A model generated the notes under the pieces. That model worked only from the letters and a program-made list of their open reading frames with translations, was not told where the DNA came from and did no database searches. The position numbers and the translations under genes were made by a program. Source: Apteryx mantelli (taxonomy: Eukaryota > Chordata > Aves > Apterygiformes > Apterygidae). Taken from it: a DNA stretch of 64,000 nt. Shown here in pieces: positions 24,236 to 37,500 of this stretch. The stretch lies in NCBI RefSeq assembly GCF_036417845.1, contig NC_090020.1, forward strand, positions 35,696,425 through 35,760,424. The letters are read 5' to 3'. How positions within the stretch are numbered: the first letter of the stretch is position 1; the number at the start of each line of letters is the position of its first letter.

Positions 24236-25841
24236 TTTTTGGACCTTTCCTCCACTGGTTTTTCAGTTCTGTCTTCTCAGGGCTCTTCCCCTAACCTGAC
24301 TCTTTTAGTGTCTCCTGTGACAGTTTTTCCTCTTTTCCCTCCAAGTAGCTCTCAAAGGCTCATCCTTAGCTGCCCCCTTTTTTCTTCTGTATCTTAACTA
24401 CCTCTGCTGTCTGTATTTCAGAAGAAAGGAAGTTTTATTACCAGCAAAGGGGAGAAAAAGACAGATATTGAAGTGTAAGATTAGAGAAAAGAAAGGGGAA
24501 AAATAAAATTTCTGTTTCCACTGTTAGGATAAGGTTTAAAAAGATTTTAAATTGCTAATAACACAAGGGTAGGAGGCAATGTCAACACACAAGCTAAACT
24601 GGATAACCTTTTATGATCAACATAAAAAGGAAGCATAGCCAGCACAACTGAAATGTTTCATAATTTTTAGCAAGAAACTCTCTTGAGTGTGAAAATGGTG
24701 GGTTTAGTGGCCTATATTTAGAGAAATATTAACATATTATCAAAATCAGAAAAAAAATCTAATTCTACTACCACACTGCAGTAAATATGTACTCTACACA
24801 ACTAAGTGCTAGAAACTGCTAAAATGTGCTGTAAGGCCATCTGCATTTCAACAACTCCTGCTCAGAGGTAGTAAAATTGCTCTTGGACTAAACTGAACTT
24901 TAAAAAAAAGAGAGCATGAGAAGACAATGATTCTGGAAAAAAAAAATCCCAACAGATTCAGGGTTAGCAAAATTACAAGGAACAGGGAAAATGTCAGACA
25001 ACCTTAAGTATGGATGTCACTATCGTTTCCACCGAGAACACATGAAAAGTGGTCATTGGGCCATCACAGTTGACTTACCTTTTTAAAACAGGACATAAAC
25101 AATTAATATTACCATGATTACTCTATCAGGTAAATAGGATATTCTTCACACTGTCACCTGATAAAGACACAAGGATAACACTCTATTTTGGCAAAATGTC
25201 TCGCAAAATGGTCAATTCCTCACATAAAAAGGCAACATTTCAATACTACAAAGGCCTCTAATATCCTGCTGGAATATATCTTCACTTGATTAGTTAATCA
25301 AGAAGGGAAAATACCACCCTTCTTTGCATGAGCTAGATATTCACCAGAAATCTTTTATGCATCTATTAACCAGGCCTAATCCAGCTTTATTTATGTGACA
25401 ACCTCAACTGATATGGTTACGGACAAGCAAAAAAACCACTGTGACCAACAACAAAGCATTATGACCTAATCTTCTTAAGAAGGTCTGTAGCTATTTTAAG
25501 GAAAGGCAAATTTTGGAATAATTTTGATGTAGCTAATTCTCTTTGTACATACTCAATGTATCATATTCTGTCATCCTCCTCCTCTGATATACTTGCACAC
25601 AGTGTTCAGCTTCACGCTCCTCTGATTTCAAGGGAGACTCACACAGCTGACAGAAATATTCAAAGGAACTGAAGTTTCCAGCAGTGACATTAGAAAGAGC
25701 TGTGACTATATACCTCTATTTCAAAACATTTTGCAGGAAATAAGCATGGAGCGGGCTCACATTGCTTAGATTTTTCCCATACTGGGTGTTTGAGTCAGAC
25801 CTCAGCTTCTGTAAAGCTCATATGGCAATACCAGCCTATGC

Positions 25842-25880
25842 AAAAAAAAAAAAAAAAAAAAAAAGACACCCCCCCGCCCC
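25842..25880 (+). repeat. A23 homopolymer then C-rich run
   Basis: Twenty-three A bases are followed within a few bases by ACACCCCCCCGCCCCC. It looks like a slippage-prone tract and may be the tail of an unrecognisable retroposed insert. Confidence 0.9.
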
Positions 25881-27930
25881 CAGACTGTAGCCCTTCCCTT
25901 GCAAAAAAAGTGTGCTTTTACATCATTTTAACAAATTCCAGTTATTTCAGTGAAGAATTGCTGCAAATTTCCCGCATCTCCCTTCCATTCTCTCCGCATC
26001 TCTCTCACAGGATCACAGTTTTGCAGTTTCCGTGGCAACCTTATTGCTAAGGGTGGGCCCCGTAAGGACATGGGAGCATTATCTGCAGCTTTGCAAGCTA
26101 TTCCTCTGGAAAACCACGCTGCTGGAAAGATTGCTGCTTAAAATCAGTGATTATTAACCATTCATGATCAACTTCTTGATTTACGTTGGTGAAAATCTGA
26201 AATACGCGTACCCCTTGCTGTGGAGCTGCTCAGATTTTAAGCCAGAAGCTGACCCTGCGCAAGCAGGATGTTTCTCCGGTACTTGAAAATACTGAAACAA
26301 TTTTGTCTAAAGACATCTTCATCCTGTGAAATACAACATGAAAAATTTGGAAGAAAATGAAACTTGTAACTCCTTGTACTCCATTAGTGGCTCCTGTGGG
26401 CCTATTGTTAAAAGTCAACATTATATAAAAGTTCAGAGTAAAGATGGATCTGAGATAATACCCGAAACAAAACATGACATTAAGCTCTTGCCAGGCAGGA
26501 CCAGACATGGAAGTGCATTAAGATCCGCGAACCAGCCCTAAATCAACTCCGTAGCATGGAACCTGCTTTATGAAGAACCAAATTTTTATAATAAATTCTT
26601 CCTTTCCCTACCCCTGAGGTGAGAAAGGAAAGTAGGAGCAATATAAAAGGGCTGTATTTTCTAAGTACAGCTCACAGCCGTGCCATGTCTGTGCAGACTG
26701 TTCCCACCTGCCCTAGTCCTTTGCAGGCTCTCTTCCTCATCCTCCCTGTCCCACTTGAACTGCAGGGTATTTTTCCCCTCCCTGACAACACCTGTAGATC
26801 CTATACCACCTTCATTACTGATTTTAAAAATACTGTTTTTCTTACTGCCAGCTGAGCTCATTTCTGTGAGTCTTTTGCTGTCCCGTGGTTTTACTTTCAC
26901 TCTTCCCTTTTCTTGTCAGGGCCGCTCAAGGTGCTACGCAGGCAATTTACCGTGCAACTAACTTGAGTATTTTACATAAAGCGACATATTTAAATCTGAA
27001 CAATTTCCCTAACCTAACCGTAGTGGAGACACAAGAAGCTCAGCAGCAATTGCTTCAGGCTGATCCTCCTCTTGAGCGACTGCAGGAAAACAGCCCACGT
27101 AAACATGGACTTGAGGGGCCACAAGCTACTTGTCCTCTGCACCAGGAGCCACAATCCAGCTGAAGCTTCACACTGGACAGCAGTTCTGCTCCCCCCTCCC
27201 CAAATATTTCCCAGTCTTGTTTTCTTCCATTTCCACAAGCTATTGCACAAGTGACAAACTGTACTATATAAATTCCAGAATAACAGACCCATTATCTTCT
27301 CTCTGGCCCTGTGATGCACTCGTCCTGATGGAAATGACAGTTCTTCTGGGCACATATGTATTCATGTCCAAGTTTCTCTGCCTGCTGTAACTGTAGGTGA
27401 TGGGACAGGTGAATAAAGACTGAGGATGAGGATGTGTCTCACGCATGAGGACATGAAAGTTGTCATTCATCTACCATGAAACTTAGAAGCCAGAAGGCAA
27501 TTAAAAGAGAGCAATTAAAACGTAACATTATAAAATCTGCTGGTGCTAATAACAAAATCCGTCTCTGAAACGGAGACAAATGAGAAGTCTAGATAAATGA
27601 TTAATCTGTTCAAGGCAGATTTTTTTATTTTAAACAATTAAAAAATGTCAAGACTTGGAGGGGAACATAAACAGCAACCCAGTTCATTGACAAGTTATAC
27701 AAGGATTCTGTTTGCGGTCTGCTTATTGTTGAGGAACCAGTCAATGATTCGTTAGTCAGGCCTATATCTTTTGTTTTTAATTCATGAGATGCATTTAATA
27801 ATTCAGTTGTTCTCCTTCCTACGTTGTAATAAGGTATCTGTTTTTGTTCTATTTTCGTTTGCTTTCTTTTTCTTCTGTTTTCCTATGAACAGTTTGAAAG
27901 TTGCTTTAAAAAAAGCTGTATGTGAAGTTC

Positions 27931-27938
27931 TGACGTCA
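27931..27938. promoter_or_regulatory. Full palindromic CRE (TGACGTCA), intergenic
   Basis: This is an exact cAMP-response-element octamer in AT-rich intergenic DNA, about 4.9 kb upstream of the SHC3 CpG island. A single 8-mer is weak evidence for function. Confidence 0.35.
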
Positions 27939-28750
27939 CTAGTTTCCAACTGATTTCCATGGAAGCAGAATTTCACTGCAGATTTCCTAACCCAAATGCA
28001 AGTTTGGGAATTTTAATTGTTTCTGACTTTTTAAAAAGATTTCCTAGGTAACCTGATAAAAATGCAGAAAACAAACTATGAGGTGTAAGTTATTAAAATA
28101 AATGACACTTTAATAGTTGCCATTCAAAAAGTATTTGTACATTTTTACAAAAGTCTAAATATTGTTGACATTATCTTTTAAAATACTTGAAAAATAGCTT
28201 ATTACACATACAGTATACATACAAATACGTGTTTTACCACCACTAGATTTAAATCCAGTACCTACTCTTTCCTAGGATCGCTGAATATTAGTGAGAAGAA
28301 CAACAATGAAAAGGATGATGATAATAATATTAGAACTATTCATACATAAGACATTTTACAGCATTGACATAGCTTCCCAAGGAGTTTCTCCGTATAGGCA
28401 GGCCCTGACATTTATGCGAAACTCTTATTTGCTACAGTGGCATCACATAGAGAACTGCACAGTGCTCCTGCTGTAGCTTTTTGAACAAATGCTAATTGTA
28501 CTTTGTCTTAGTAGACAGCAGTCCATTAAAAGTATTGAACTTTCCTAAATCCATATGTTCCTCTCCTCTTATTGAAAGGGTATAATCCAAATGATGAGAA
28601 CAGAAAAGCAACAGATAGCATAAATGGGCAGCTCTGTCTTACATTGCACCTCAGACCAAAATTTTGGAGGCTTGGGTAGACATTTGGTGTCAGTAGCAAG
28701 AACTGCTCAGCCTGCCCCTGCCCTCCTACTTTGCATCACCTTTGCTGTGG

Positions 28751-28850
28751 TGGCATAAAAACATTTATGCCATGGTACAGAGAACCAGTCTGGCTGAAGA
28801 ATAACCCAGAAAAAATGGTTATTTTTTTCAGCCAGATCAGTTCTAGGCTC
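28751..28850. repeat. Two adjacent hairpins
   Basis: TGGCATAAA (28751-28759) and TTTATGCCA (28764-28772) form a perfect 9-bp stem with a 4-nt loop. Next to it, GTCTGGCTGAAGAATAACC (28788-28806) pairs with GGTTATTTTTTTCAGCCAGA (28817-28836) with a small bulge and a 10-nt loop. The second stem can extend imperfectly outward to about 28780 and 28845. Confidence 0.75.
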
Positions 28851-31800
28851 TGATTCACTGAATAAAACATTGAACTGAACTGATTACTGACTACCACTAC
28901 TTCTGAAAGAATTCTGAAAATTCCTCCGTAGAGGATAAATGTTAACAGTGCAGGGTTATTTGCAACAGTATTCTTCCAAGTAAATTCAGAAGGTGGGAGA
29001 CATGCATTATTTGTACGCCTTGTTGATGTGAGTCACTGTACGTGTCTGCTGGGTGTCCAGGTCAGAGGAGCTCGCCCAGAAGCGTGTGAAAGCAAGAAAA
29101 TGTGCAGCTGCTGGGGTCTGCTGAGAAATGAGCAGTCTGACTCTAGGGTCACACTGTGCTCACTGCCAGCTGCTGGCCTCTAGGGAAGCACCACAGAAAT
29201 GCCACTGGGAGAGACACCAACTGCAGCTCCCACTTCCAGAGGGCAGAAAGAGAGAAGGGACTGAAGGCACCCTGTGGCCTGAAAGGACCTATTATGCTAA
29301 TAAGTAATGCAAGTTAAAGCAGAAAGAAGAATCCTAAAAACCTGGCATGGAAAGCAGACAGACTTAGCAATACCTCGTGGCAGCAGCGGTACTGTTATAT
29401 CAAAGCAGTTCAACAAGTTTAAGTGACAGCCCATATGAGGGACTAACCGAACAGTACTGCTATAGTTAACATTTTATGTTGTATAAACGTTGATTGTCTG
29501 CTGTTATTATTCAGTTTGACTGGGATAGGAAAGAGTAAGGATCTACACCTCTATAAAATTATTATGTGGCACTGAAGCAATCTGTTAAGCCTCTTTTCTA
29601 ATAGCTATTACTGACCACCATAAACGGTAACTGTCCTAACTAACATTGGGTTTTAACACTACTAGCAGCGCTTTATCTCTCTACGACAATCAAAACAATG
29701 CCCAGAGAAAGCCCTTCTGGGCTTGCTTTACCTCTATCAGCACAGGTGTGCTTTGTCCTAGTAAAGCCACTAGTCTATCCAAGTGCAAGAAATTACACTG
29801 ATAAAAACACTAATTTTGTACATATAATTCTGTAATACTAAGAGCCTGCTCTTTCACAGCACCTGACCAACATATGCCTGTCCAGTATACCTAAACCAGC
29901 AGAAATTTGTTTTTTAGATATAAGCATTAAGGTTGCCATGTGGCTACAAAACCCTTAAGTACAATTAAACTACAAATTCTATAGTTAATGCTGAAATAAC
30001 TCTACTGCATACAATTTTGTATCAGAATAAATATGCACGTCTGTCCCCTGTGCAGTGGTTCAAATGTAAATATGAATGCTTGGAGTCCACCATGATGACA
30101 GTCAAATGAAAGAAACGGAAGATGTTAGAAGGGTTTAGTGCAGTGATGGGCGGGTAGATGGCACTATTCATGGATTGATACTCTTTTTTACCTTGCCAAA
30201 GGCATTTTAGTTTTGTTTTTTAATTTTGTTTTAACATTTTGGCTAAAAAAAAATTAGAAAGTAGCAAAGGAATATTCTACTACAAAAACTCGCTATATGC
30301 AAAAGTTGTATTTAACTGCTCTATAACATAGCTTTGTAACTTTTTCAAGTGCACAGACACATTTATGATGTGTGTATACACAGCCATCCCACACAACCAC
30401 AAACTTAAGATACACAAAACTAACACGTGCCCTCTGCTGTCCAAAGAAGTTAAGGGAGTCAGAAGGAGCCTTTCCTTTCTACAGAGTACATCATTAACTT
30501 CCTCTAGCATCTGAGGGCAGCTAAATCATCATCCTGAACATCATACCTTAAAGAGGGAAGGAGGAGAATGGTAAACTTGCATCTAAGTCCCAGCAAGGCC
30601 ATGTTGTACCAGGCAGAAAGAAGTGAGTGTGGGCCATCAGAAATTAAGATCACAGCTTAACCCTATTTAGGAGTGCAGCAACATACTGCCTTTGTCATCT
30701 GTTCTGAAGCATATTGCACTGACCAGCAAAAACATTTCTGTAACAAATACATAAAGCAGAATCAGTCGTTGTTTCAACTTTTAGTGCTTTTTGAAAGCAA
30801 GCAGTCTATAAAATGTCACCCAAAGATAAACCATCTTCTTCAGCCTTGAGAGGGCCCTTTGCAGCAGGAATGGTATTTCCATGATGCAAGGAAGAGGAGG
30901 GCTGCACAGAGGGATAGTAGTGCCAAGAGAAGGCAACACACAATGAACAGAAGGATGAGGCACAAGAAGTGCAGGGAGGATCTGTATGGTTCATTTTCCC
31001 ATAATTATTATTTATGTCCTCAAGATTATCTTGTGGGCATCAGTCAGAAGACTAAAAAGAAAAGGCTGACTGAAAAAAAAGAGGTAAATTCTTCACAACA
31101 TGGATAGTAACTGTCAAAAATCAGAGGCAAAAGAGATATTTTTCTGTTCCCCATAACAACTTTTCCCTTTTTATCAAGTAACTTTTACTTCAAGATAATA
31201 AAAATTGAAACTTCTCAGTACCACAAATGCCCAGAACCTTATTAATAAATAATGCATTACAAAGTGTTGAACCAGCAGAATATTCCTTCAGCAGTACCAG
31301 AGATTTTACTGAACTTTCCCAATACGAAAACATTCTTTAAGGGCTGCTAAGTGCCCTTGTAAGAAATGTGTTTATTTTCTAAATCATCATTAGTTTGTTT
31401 GTTTTGAATAGAACTTTGGCCAAGGTAAATTAAAATTAATTGCTAGAAATGGATAAAAGTGTCCTTTACTTAAACAGTGACTTTCAAATTCATGCCCAGC
31501 TCACTTTAGCCTGGTTTCTATTTCTTGGTTATCTCTGTCACTGGCCTGTAACTCTGCAAGTCTGTCTGTGCATCATCCATCAATCAACAGTGACTGAAAC
31601 TCCTGACCAACTTCGGATAAATACAACAAAGAGGGGGAGATTTCAAAGATATTACATTACATAAATTCATAGAGATAAGCAGGAGGGGGGGGAAAAAGAG
31701 AAATTCTACCCCTGCCCCCAGCAAGGAAGACACTGCGGTGTTAGCCCATCCTTCTCAAATCTAAATAAAAAGTAAATCTGAAATCTGGAATAAATGGACT

Positions 31801-32829
31801 ATAAATGTCCTCACCCATAGAAACAGCTGTAATTGAAGAGTGTATTTAGACATCAGCAAAGCCTATCATAAGTTTATCCTAAAAATAGTACTTACCCAAA
31901 GTAGAAAATTCCTCCAAGACCTCGTCTTGTATTACTATGTTGAAAATTATCCTCTTAGCCATGTAAGTTCTTCCTTTTGTACTTTTTGTTTTTGATAAAC
32001 ATGCTTTATACGTTACTATGGGGTATCCTATCAGCACTGCAAAACCTCACAGGTTGTGTCCAAAACATCTGCATCACAGTCAATGTGGTTAGCTGGAGTT
32101 GTTTTGCTGTCATTATGTTGGAGTGAAAAGACTTTGTATTATACCATAGAGTAGTATTTACATTTCGGAGTAAGAATGGTTTTCTAACAAAAGTCTGGAA
32201 CTTCAGACCACATTCTCTCTTCTCTGAAATCCTGGAAATGTTCATATACCCTTAATCTGTCTCATAAAATATGCCAACCTACTTTTTACCTTTGTCTGCC
32301 TGCAGACTGGGATAAATCTGTCATAAATGTTTAGAAGAATCACTTGATGATGCTTTACCTCAGCATATCACTGCACTTCTGTGCACTTGTTTTTACTATG
32401 GTTATTCTAATTAATAGTTCTCATGTTAACACTCAAAAGTTTGAAATCCATGTTTGCCAGATTCCATAAACTAAAGTAATTAGAGCCAGTTCAGTTCATC
32501 TGTCAAAGATCCATCTTACCATGATTATGAATACTATTGCTACTTAGAATACAAAACTCAGGATTTCTCAGTATTTTGGCAAATCCCAACACTAACCCAG
32601 CTGTTCAGTTGCACATTCTTTTGAACAGCACTAAACATGACAGTATCTAATTAGTAGTTTACCAACAGGCTTGAAATAAGCTTAACACTAATATTCACAA
32701 TTAATAAGTCCTTGAACAAAAGGCAAAAAGGAGCCACTGTTAATATCTACTCTAATCTTTCACATAATACAGGGAATATATCTGCTATGAATTAACTCCT
32801 CATTGGACCATAGCGTACTTTAAAAAAAA

Positions 32830-32920
32830 ATACCTGGTCTTGATTAAAAATTTCCAGTGATGGAGAAGCTGTCACAATCTTGGGTAAATTGCTACCATAA
32901 TTAATTACCCCATTGTTTAC
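32830..32920 (-). repeat. Old CR1 3' fragment (antisense)
   Basis: CTTGATTAAAAATTTCCAGT, then GATGGAGAAGCTGTCACAATC and GGGTAAATTGCTACCATAATTAATTACC follow the reverse complement of the CR1 3' region (fragments such as TTTCCAGTGATGGAGA and GGTAATTACC are typical). It is diverged and short. Confidence 0.6.
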
Positions 32921-34007
32921 TGTTGTAAGCATAAGCACACAATAAAAACACCTCACATTATACTTAATGAGTCTGTTCTTAGCATGTGGAGCTAAATGAG
33001 GTCTGTATCAGGTGCAGATTTATTGGGTAACTCTTAAGGCTTAAATCAATCCATTAGTAGTTTCAGTGCCAGGCATATTCCTAAATTATGCAACCTCACC
33101 ACACAGACATAATGCACCCCCAGATGCAGTGATTCATGCCGTCCAGTCAGATAATACCATAATGTTATTTAACAGAACAAGGGCGCAGTCTACAGGTAAA
33201 AGCACACACAAATTTCTCTGTGCTATTCTGTACCTTCTAGTCCAGTCCCGATTATGTCAATACTACTGTATTCCATCACTACTTCTGATTTCAATATACA
33301 AATATGGAAGCTCTCCCTAAAGAATGAATGAAAAAAAATCTGAATCCATGCAGGACATTATTGCCGGGGGAAGGGGGAGACAACACACTTTATATTAACA
33401 ACGAATAAGCTGCTGCAGCGTATCTGAATATTGGCCTTTCTGGCATTGGTTTCTAAAAAGCAGCTAATACAACAAATCTCTTTAGTAAAGAAAATGTTCA
33501 TATTAAAAATCATTTTACTGTTGCATTGATGATCTTCTTGCACTCAAAACAAGTAGACAAACATATACGCACATATATACACTTAGATACATTCTCTCCC
33601 TCACTTTCTCTCCCTATAATCAATATAAAGACCGAATTTATTTCTAAGGCTCTTTTCCTTTTAACTGACTCCTATGTGTATAGTTTTGGTATAATTTGAA
33701 CATGTTTTATAAAGAGCAAGTAGCAAAATTAGCAGGCATTCCCTTCTGTAATTCAAATATTTCCTCATCAATATGCAATACTATATGATGGGCAACTGTG
33801 AACATACTTTGACTTGTAACTAACATTGTTTTCCCCATTACTTGACCATTATCTCCCGAAAATGCATTTTCATTGCAGAATGCCAATATCAGTCTTTGGA
33901 GCTTATTACACCCTCAGTCTTTAAAGATTACCCGTTAAAATTAGCATGAACATTAAATCAATTTTAATTTCATTAAAGACAGTGCTAGTTTTAAAAATAT
34001 GTCTTAT

Positions 34008-34021
34008 TTAGGCATGCCTAA
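34008..34021. promoter_or_regulatory. 14-bp palindrome containing a p53-family half-site
   Basis: TTAGGCATGCCTAA is self-complementary. Its central decamer AGGCATGCCT fits RRRCWWGYYY exactly. Only one half-site is present, so binding is uncertain. Confidence 0.35.
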
Positions 34022-36500
34022 TTTTTCATGTTAATTGGGAGTCATATTACTTGGAAATTAACATCTGATTCCATGACACATTTGAGTCGACTTGATATGG
34101 AAATGGGTTCTGGCGTTTGTAGGGTTAATCTGCTGAGTCGTGACTACTTGTAACTGTCAAATTCTCTCCAAGGATAAATAATTAAAGCTTCAGGAAGAAT
34201 AAGCACACAGGAAGTGGTGGAGATTGGATGTACGTAGGTGTTGAGGGCATTCATTTTTATCCAATCGCTGAATAAAAAGCACATTATTCATGCAATCGTG
34301 TTCATTCACTGCTACGTGACCTGCAGCACAATGGAAGACTGCAGCATCCAGGGCTGAACTGAACTGCATTAGAGACAAAGACGACAGAACTTGAACTGTA
34401 CCAGCACAATATTTCAAACACAAGAACAAAATGCTACACTGTAGGTGTATACATAGCCTGTGGTTAATGTTATAATGAGATGAGTTACAGCTCTTATGAC
34501 TAATGCTGAAACTGCACATAAAAATATTGTTTCTTACAGAATTTTTTTTTGGGGGTGCAATAAGAATAGCAAATACTAGCCTTAAAGTGAAATGGCTCTT
34601 TCATTTTCTATTCAACTTAGATCTCTTATGTGTGCCATTAATGATTATTTCCAGATTTAAAAAAACAAAAACAAAAACACACACACAAAAAGCCTTCACT
34701 AATATGCAAAGCAAAACAAATGCAATGCATTGTAGTATTAGCATTTGTGGTACAAAACTGTCGAAACAAACTATTACAATAAAGTGAACACTATCAGGCA
34801 GGAAGACCTACATTGTAAAATGTAAAATCTACAGCAAAGCAAAGCAATCTTAGCTCAGAAAAACCTGTTGTGTGCTGCTGAGGATTTTTTAAAGCACAAG
34901 AACAACTCCCAGCTCCTAAACAGATTCCTTCGCCTTCATATTCCTATTTATGTCCCATGTTTACTCACTGTGAATTCTATCTCTGGCTTGATATATCATA
35001 CCTTATAAACTACTCCTTTAAATGTAACTGTTTACTTGCTTGAATATTTGTATACCATATACACAAGGCGTAACTCAACTAATACTGCAGTGAAGAAATC
35101 AACCAATAAACATTGAAAAATCAGATACCTATAGTCCCATATTAAGTCCATAGTTATTGGAAAGCAAGGATCTTGCTAAAAGTGTTCATACCTTCTCCCA
35201 CAACTACCTGCCCACTCCAGCAATTTTAAATACCAAATTAGTTAGATGACTCTTAGCAGCAGATGTTACAGCTACATATCTTACATCCAAGGACAGACTG
35301 ATGAACATTTTAATTCTCATTTAGAATGAGAAATAATGATCCTATACAAAGCCTTGAAAGCTGAAGAATTCCCTAATAAAAAATTGGGGGGTTTGAAATG
35401 TTACCAGAATAAATACTTATTTTATTTTGACATGAAAGATAGAAATCAAACATCTGAAAACATTGTCCAACATGCATTTAAAGCATACAGTAATGAGAGT
35501 AATTAATTGGTTTCTTACCACAAATGAAAAAAGAGAGGAAAGCAGAAAGAGAACCAAAGGAGTCTGAAAAACTACAACCCTTGTTATTTATACACCTTTC
35601 CTCAGAAGGGTAACTAAATGCCATATCTGCAGAATGGATGCACACGAATAAAAGAATGAAGGTAAGCATACATCTCCCTTACAGTTTAAGAGGGGGGAAA
35701 AAATCAAATATAGGCAGTCAAGGAGAAGAAGGAGATGAAAGGAGAAGGAGGAAGAAAAAAATATCAGATCAGAAACATATCTGAAGAATTATTTAGCAAC
35801 AAATCTTCCTGCCCCAAGAGACTCTGAAGAAATTTTGAAATACACTAATGGTTGTAATATGACAAGTCTAATTTAGAAATAATTGATAAACTTAAGAATA
35901 CCAAAGTCTTCAAAGAACAGCAGCTTTTTGCCTTGGACAGGGCAATCATGATTCTTAACATACACTTGAAAATATTCTCAAAGACTGTGAAAAAAAAAAG
36001 ATGCAATATATTCCTACTTAATATTTGCTGCTTACACAAGAATTGTTCCCTGCTAACAAACTGCAGCAAAGTATTAAACAAAGTGTTGGACAATTTCGTA
36101 AAGTAAATATGCCGGTGCCACACTTAGCTCTGATGGACTGGAATGGTCTTTTTTAAAAGCACTGCTGTCGGATACAGATTTGAAATCTATGAAAACTTGG
36201 ACAATGCAGCACTCTTCCTCCATCAGCATAAAAGCTAAGGGGAGAGTTCTGCAAAGAATTTGAAATAGAAAATTGAAAATTGCAAAGTTTCTCCTTTATG
36301 CTCCTCATTGGTCTCCCTCTTCACTGAATCCCTAGTACATAGGACAACATGACTTATAAATAATCAAAATAACATAAAATGTTATATGTCCCAATGATGC
36401 AGTACTAATGGTTATCAATGTGGTACAATGTTTGACTTACATTCAAAAGGAAATTAATCAACTTAGTAATAAATCATATTATATAATTAAACATTATTAG

Positions 36501-36613
36501 TTTAGTCTAAGATTATTTATTATTATTATATATATTATTATTATTATATAAATATATTATATTATATAATTATATTATATTATATAATTATTTATTATTT
36601 AGTCTAAGATTAT
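36501..36613. repeat. AT-rich block bounded by an exact 16-bp direct repeat
   Basis: TTTAGTCTAAGATTAT occurs at 36501-36516 and again at 36598-36613. Between the copies lies an ATT/TATA-rich, strongly self-complementary block. It may be a tandem duplication, or an AT-rich insert with a duplicated target. Confidence 0.85.
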
Positions 36614-37359
36614 ACAGCTCCTAGGTAAATTCAAGTTCATGTGACGTTAACAACACTGTGTGACTTTACTCAGGAGAAAATAGTTTTCCTAATGTCAATA
36701 AAAAATACAATATTAACTTCCCTCAACTACTTCAAAATTGCAAAATGATGGAAAAGTAACATAAGACTAATTCTCCATTTGTCTTGGCCAGGACATATAA
36801 TGCTGGTCAAATTCATGATAAGTTCATTTCAGGGTTTAGCCCAAAAGAGGTTAACTGACTTGGGGAAGGGCACAGTAATTGCACGAAGCCAGATGTTTGA
36901 CTGCTCATTTGTGGAACAAGAGAAATTCTCTCAGTCAGTGGCACAGACAAATAGAGAAAGAAAAATATTTTCAGTTAAAGAATGTTGGCTAAAATCAGGT
37001 AGATTTTCTAATTCATGATCACCATTTGTGGAATTTGTGGAAAATTAATTCCTAGATAGTAAGAGGTTGACCAACACAAATGAATCTTTTCAGAACAACA
37101 AATAAAGATGATGAATGAGACTTATTAATATTTGCATGGAAAGTTCACACATATTAATGAGAACTCAATGTGTTTAAAATAGCCACAGAATAGCCATCTC
37201 AAGTATAATTTTTGCATCTCAGCACAAATGCAATCTGACCATAACAGCATTACTGTTTCTATCACAACCATATATAGCACTTGTTTCTGACACATTAATA
37301 TACAGATTGCAGGTGGGAGTTTCCAGATTCAAAGATAGTTTTGCAATTGAGTGCCATGT

Positions 37360-37500
37360 CCCCTAAGCCCATTTTCATCCCACCTAACTTTAGGCGCTTA
37401 ATGGAGGCACTTAAGTTTGAAGTCTAGGCATCCTAAACTCTCTCTTCAGTCTGTGGAAAGAGAGGGTCAACTACAGAGGGCTGATCAGATCTTAGGTGAG
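37360..37500. repeat. Possible old dispersed repeat (TTAGGC-type)
   Basis: The segment has repeated motifs, ACTTTAGGCGCTTAATGGAGG, then GCACTTAAG and CTAGGCATCC. Such strings are familiar from old amniote interspersed repeats. I cannot name the family or its ends. Confidence 0.3.

Noticed and set aside
29225-29250. Second CTCF-like sequence (CCACTTCCAGAGGGCAG)
   Set aside because: The 5' half departs from the consensus and no promoter or boundary context supports it.
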